Source: Chrysopilus asiliformis
Taxonomy: Eukaryota > Arthropoda > Insecta > Diptera > Rhagionidae
Assembly (NCBI GenBank): GCA_964034945.1
Contig: OZ035963.1
Span: forward strand, 61,539,182 to 61,603,181
Reading direction: 5' to 3'
Length of the DNA: 64,000 nt
This document shows, in pieces, positions 58,891 through 64,000 of the stretch. The first letter of the stretch is position 1; each line of letters starts with the position of its first letter. Made by a program: the position numbers and the translations under genes. The notes under the pieces are model-generated. The model saw nothing but the letters and a program-made list of their open reading frames with translations, was not told the DNA's origin and searched no databases.

Positions 58891-61800
58891 TGTAAATCTG
58901 TGTACAGCAAGCTAACGATTTTTTCGAAAAAAAAAACAGTTTAAGAAAGAATCAAAGTTTTTAAACTTCTCAAAAATTTTCCCTTTTACCGTTAATCGAT
59001 ATCTTGTACCGTTATCGAAATATTTTAGATTTTGTAAAATAAAAATTCATATTTTTATATAAACTAATAATTTATTCGTCGGTTTAAAGTGTAAATTACA
59101 CATAAACATGGAATTTGTATAAGAAATTCAAGTGCTGTTCACATAAGATATTTTTATGTCAAAAACATGTTTATGTGAAGAAATCACCATTATATGCTTT
59201 TGCAGTTCATCGACGAAAAGAGTTATCCTTTAGTTTTAAATAAATCCAAAAGAGTTATGTGGAAATGGTGCACTTGATAGAAAGGAAAGTATGTTTTTTT
59301 GTTGTTGTTGTATTTTGTACAAAAGTAGAACGTATTTCTGTACATAACTTGAATATCCTGAGGCTTCTTTTTGTATACAAATAAGTTTTACATATAGATG
59401 TGTACGATTTTATGTTGTCCAGGAACAATAAGGGACCTAAGAGCGGGGGAGACAGAGAGGAAGACATACATATGAAGTGTACATCCTCAACGGTTACCAA
59501 GAAATTGTAAAAAGACCTCTAGTTCAGAAATCCTTTTCTTCAAAAAGAAAAAAAAAACCCATCCCAAATTTTGTTTGTCGGGTGGTGGTTGTACCGCCAC
59601 CACCCAACTTAACATGTCGTCCTTCTGTTAAACATTGCGATATATTTATATATATGTGTGTATGTGCAAGGATATTATCCATCAGAATTCCATCTACTCG
59701 TATTTGTTTGTATGTTATTCGGAATGTACGAAAAGGTATCAAATTCATCTAAACATATCGGTATGTAACAAAATATGTTTATAAGGACTAAAATATATTA
59801 TAGTATGTTATGTTATACGTATATAAATTGTAAAATAGAAAAGCCCATGCAGAGCAAATGTGGTTTTAATATAGCTAAAAGGGTTTATATATGAGTGGGG
59901 CTGCTTTGGGCTTTAGAGAATAGCTGGCAGAATATTTTTTCTCTTAAGGATGATAGAATAGAACAGGTCGGCTGCTGCCGCTGCGACTGTCAAAGGAAAA
60001 AGGAATAAGGACACCATTAGAAGGATTTTGTCTGGTATTGGGGATGATGTTTGTACGATGCGAGTACTTGATTCTTATGTTATATACAGAAGTTTGCTGT
60101 TTGAGTTTCGTGTGTGGCCCCATACATATACTTATTTCCGCCGCAGGATCTGTTTTTGCTGGGGAGGTCCTGAAAGGATATTAGATGGGCGTAATAGGGG
60201 CTAGGGATGGAGATGTACTCATGTTCCTCAGCAATGGACGACAGCCGTGTAATATGAAGCATTTTAGTTGTTCATGCAGGACCGTAAACAGGCATTTCCT
60301 GGGCGCTGTGCTGCCTTTCAATTTTTGGGGCCCCTACTAAGCATTGTTTTCTGGTTCGGAATTTTAAGATATTTACAGAAAGTTTAACTCACGAACAACC
60401 GGTGAAAGGACCTCCTGCAAAGAAACTCCTGAAAAAATAATAAGTAAGGGTAAGTTCATAAAAAATACGTTTTATGGGGAGACGGGATCTGCGATAGTAT
60501 AATGGTCGGCGGTACTAAATTCCATATAAAAAATGGGGAAAAAGCTTGACGAAAGACGAGGGGGGAGGAAGGGGTTCGAAAGTCAAAAATTGGAGTCGTT
60601 TTTTGAACTTATAAAATAAATTAAAAATTAATGCCCAAAATAAAAATTACTTTTCAGTACACTTTTTTAATAAAAGCTTTTTTTATTTATTTTTTATTCT
60701 AGTATGTATTTTAGCAATTTATTCGCCCCCTTGGGCTTTCGGCCAATAATAACCTTTTCAACCCATCAAAAACACAGGACCTTGTGCAACTAATATTATT
60801 GCACCTGGGTACGGCCCTTTGTATATGTTAGCCAAGAGTCAAAGAAATAAAAGTATCTTGGATAGGGGGAAACGATGGGAAAGGGGCTGCTCTTTCGATA
60901 TTTTGCTGCTTTTGAAGGAAAAGTGGATTTTCGGCACATAAAACATGACTAACATATATGTATATTTGGAGACTGGTTAATTTTAAATTGTATTTCGTGT
61001 ATGGTCTTACGATTAGAGTTAAAATCCACACCCCATCTCCCTGGCGGTAGTTCACATACGTACGCACATACCACTGGTTAGGTAGAAGATTGTCTTATGT
61101 GTGTACAATTCGCGAAAAGTTTTCTGAAGAACACAAAGTTCTGCTGAATTTTAGTTGAATTATAACGTCTTCAGCCATGGCAGCATCGCAATGCTAATTA
61201 AACTTGCTATTTCAGAAAGTTTTTGTCAATTTCAGTCTTACGAATTGTAGGCAATCTCACTCCCCAAATTTTTCAGGGTACGTTCTTGGGATTATGTGGG
61301 GTTTTGTGACTAGTCCTTACATGGTGTTGATGACTGTTCAGGTTGAATTCGGTCGGCGGCAGAAGGGGTTGCGTTGATCCGCTGTAAAAAGTCGGGTTGA
61401 GTACCTACCGCTGCCCATCAACCGAGCTGATATGTAAAAGCAATTGAGAATTCTGTGCTCTACTCTAGAAAGGATATTACCATTTCATTCTACCATTTTT
61501 CACCTTCATATGGAGTAATATGTGTATGGGTTTTAATTCGCACTGTATTATAAATTTCGTTTTAATAAGATACAAGAGTTGGCCCTCATTATATTTCGTT
61601 TAAAATGCCATTTTGGTTAACGAACCCTCAGCACACAGGTTGAGTTGGGGCTGCTAATTTATTCGCATGATTTTGTTGTTTCTTGAGATTTTATTAAAGA
61701 CGTCATTAAACTATCTTTAAGGTGGTATTACTGTTATAGTTAGATCGAACTTTTAAGTGGCTTCATACTTTAATTTGAAGATGTTTATTCCGAGTTTTTG

Positions 61801-62176
61801 AAATATTAATATTCGAGCGCCGTGCAGAATTTATATAATTGACAAAAACAAATTATTGGAAGTGTGAATTATAATCAAGTACGAAACATGACCACACATT
61901 GAATAACATTCTTTATCTAAAAATCTTTGCTGTGCGGAATTTCTGTATAAAATTCACTCCGAATTTCAATTTCAAAAATGATCAGGAGTTTTTGTATGAA
62001 ATTCACTAGGAATTTCTGCAAGAAAATTTTAGTTCTCGCCGCCCGTAGGAAAAATTCCACCGTAGGAAAAATTCCACCAAAATTCCAGAAATTCCCGTGT
62101 GAAATTTTGCGGAAACATTTCATAAAACAAAAGCTTTAAAATACTTTGACGTCATTACATAGTAAATACGTCACTA
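58891..62176. other. Unassigned region with partial family D copy
   Basis: A diverged family D copy is at about 60448-60595 (GTTCATAAAAAATACG, GGTCGGCGGTACTAAATTCC, GGGGAAAAAGC). A short direct repeat CCGTAGGAAAAATTCCAC occurs twice at 62043-62080. Frames under 92 codons have no domains. The rest is unique-looking with CATATG/ATCC words up to 61500. Confidence 0.4.
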
Positions 62177-62519
62177 CACGGCAAAAAATCCTGGAGTATT
62201 TTTCAATCCAAAAATTATATTGACGAAATTTTAATACATATTTTGGATTGATATTTAATACATGCGAATTTTTGAAAATATTTTAGCTTTTTTTGCAGTC
62301 ATATTTGAAAAGTTTTTTATTATGTATCGAACTTAAGTACTTTTAACATTAATGTCTACAATTTAATCAAAATTTTAGACTTTAATACTGAATTAAACCA
62401 AAAATAAATTTATAAAAATTTCTAATCCATATTATTGGATTAGAATTTTCCATTGGATTACATATAGGTCCAGCGTAATCCAGTTTTGATTGGAATTCAC
62501 TCCAAGATTTTTTGCCGTG
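62177..62519. mobile_element. MITE family F, copy 2 (343 bp)
   Basis: Starts CACGGCAAAAAATCCTGGAG and ends CTCCAAGATTTTTTGCCGTG, flanked by TA on both sides (62175-62176 and 62520-62521). Same length as copy 1 at 51160 with only a few substitutions, so both inserted recently or were copied recently. The interior is AT-rich, non-coding. Confidence 0.9.
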
Positions 62520-64000
62520 TACATAGTAAATATGAAATTTGCAATGAAATATTTCATAAAGGAGATAAATATTTCATGAAATTTTTCTTCTTCATACAAC
62601 TTTAATTAAAATTTCATTGGAAATTACCACTTGGACAACGTACTTTTTTTAAGAGAGTCTGGGGAGCGTATTTGATAGTGTCAGGGGTTTTTAAACTTGT
62701 CCGGGAAATTTCGAGCCAATTAAAACCAAGGCGTCAAGAAAAACAAGACTTTTAATTTAAGATCTTGAAATGCCAAATGGAGAGTGGTAAGGAGAGTGAG
62801 GCTTTTAATTCAAAATCTTGAAATGCCAAATTTTTCGACTGCGGCGCATTTCTTTGGGGTATTCTAACAATGGCGCGTGTTTTCACTAAAACGGTTTGCC
62901 TGCGGTGCATTTGTTTTTGTTTATTTTTGTTTGCAAAACATGTTTTGCTTTTAAAAAATGTTTCAGAATCAATCCAAAGAAATCGAAACAGATGTCTCCC
63001 TCTTGCGTTCATTTTAATTAAATAAATAATTTTTAAGCTTAACCTTAGGTCATTTTTTTATAGTTTAAGGGTGTCCTGGGTTTTGATCGCTATGACCGGG
63101 GTTTTTCGCTCGTGAGTCCTAGTTTTCCAAAATTTTGTATGGCAACCCTATTCATTTTCATAACATTGGTTGGAAAACATACTAATGGTTCCGGAAGGGT
63201 TAAGGACGCTTTTTTAATTAGAATTTTGGGTTGTAAACTTTCAAAACAAATTTAGAATTTTGATCTATATTAAAAGACCAACGATTTCTTGGTACTGGCA
63301 ATTCCTTTGGTTTTGGGTTAATATGGTCATCAAATTTGTTGACAAACTATGAAAATGGATTATCACACACCAATGACGTTTATTGATCATAAGATGATAA
63401 ATAGCGAAATGAAAGGATTTTTAATTATCCTCAACAATCGAATGTGCACGGCGCGGGTAAATAAGCAGTCTATTTGAATGGATCGAAAGAGGGTCCTTTA
63501 TACCACCATCAACCGGAGTTGGGAATGCAAAATAACACCGTCAATCACGCGCTGATGATCCTTTTGCGAGTCTAATGCAAAAATCCTGGCACTTTTCTGA
63601 TCGACGTGCCATCAAACTCGTTAAAATTTTGACAATCCAGACCGATATTTCATTAGCCAGGAGACGCATCGCGTCACTATAGGTTGCGAATGACAGTTGG
63701 GTGTCATGTTTATAACCCTTTTTTATGTAACGAAGAAGCATCGTTTGCGAAAAAAAAAATTTGCGTCCCAATTTCTGTTGTCTGTACAGAAACTACTATT
63801 GTGTGAATAATTTTTTTTTTACTAAAAGACAGACTAATGTTAGGGGATGTGAAAATATATAGATTTTTTAACTTTTGTCCTTTCACGTCACACAGTCGTT
63901 GTCGTATCGATGAATTCAATAATTTATTATTTTTTATGCACGTTCACAAAATCTACATGCTTGTTTGAGGAACAATTGAAATTTGATTTACATACCAGAA
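62520..64000. other. Unassigned region to the window end
   Basis: The words CATAGTAAATA occur on both sides of the MITE (62158 and 62522), so the target was itself slightly repetitive. Two copies of the CCTGCGGCGCATTT motif are at 62838 and 62899, and TTTTAATT.AA.ATCTTGAAATGCCAAA is doubled at 62750-62830. Minus-strand frames at 63541-63919 show no domain. No gene accepted. Confidence 0.4.

Noticed and set aside
1..64000. CRISPR arrays, bacterial operons, or a complete new gene system
   Set aside because: No direct-repeat/spacer pattern, no ribosome binding sites and no gene clusters; the window is animal DNA dominated by transposon remnants.

Overview
This is a eukaryotic, AT-rich, gene-poor window, almost certainly from an insect; the order is not certain, and Diptera is only a guess. 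The evidence is one spliced protein-coding gene with GT-AG splice sites and no bacterial-type operons, plus a dense load of arthropod-type transposon remnants: a DD37D (maT) mariner, hAT miniature elements with 8-bp target duplications, a pogo-like element whose transposase ends in a PHD finger, a LEP1/Helitron-like element, and several MITE families. Most open frames in the window are chance frames in low-complexity DNA, so the list of coding features is short.

Layout. Positions 1-2620 hold a diverged repeat family in both direct and inverted orientation. Positions 3216-4235 carry the only confident gene, a two-exon FAM177-family protein on the + strand. Its intron holds a second in-frame exon with its own stop codon and AATAAA signal, so it may have an alternative last exon. 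Positions 6390-11440 are a cluster of MITEs, a large foldback element (7578-8542) and tandem repeats. Positions 11440-21000 are mostly unassigned DNA with relics of a DD34D mariner catalytic motif (14950 and 15126) and a second copy of the 6394 MITE (19767). Positions 21076-25665 hold a hAT MITE nested inside an older repeat, a pogo-type MITE and an 8-bp-unit microsatellite. Positions 29090-30080 contain short protein-like open segments bounded by plausible splice sites; this is the best candidate for a second gene or a decayed one. Positions 33405-34074 are a complete non-autonomous hAT element that still encodes a short BED-finger-like peptide. Positions 39755-40741 are an internally deleted DD37D mariner with 30-bp inverted repeats. 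Positions 51160 and 62177 carry two nearly identical 343-bp MITEs. Positions 54622-56179 are a pogo-like transposon with a transposase C-terminus plus PHD finger, itself interrupted by a LEP1/Helitron-like insertion. Positions 58281-58890 are a 610-bp array of the octamer TCTGTTAG.

No tRNA, rRNA, CRISPR array or complete active transposon was found. The elements do not form a pathway. What the window shows is the layering of transposon insertions around one conserved gene, plus two short dispersed motif families (around CCTGCGGCGCATTT and CTTACAAATGTTG) that I cannot assign to a known element.
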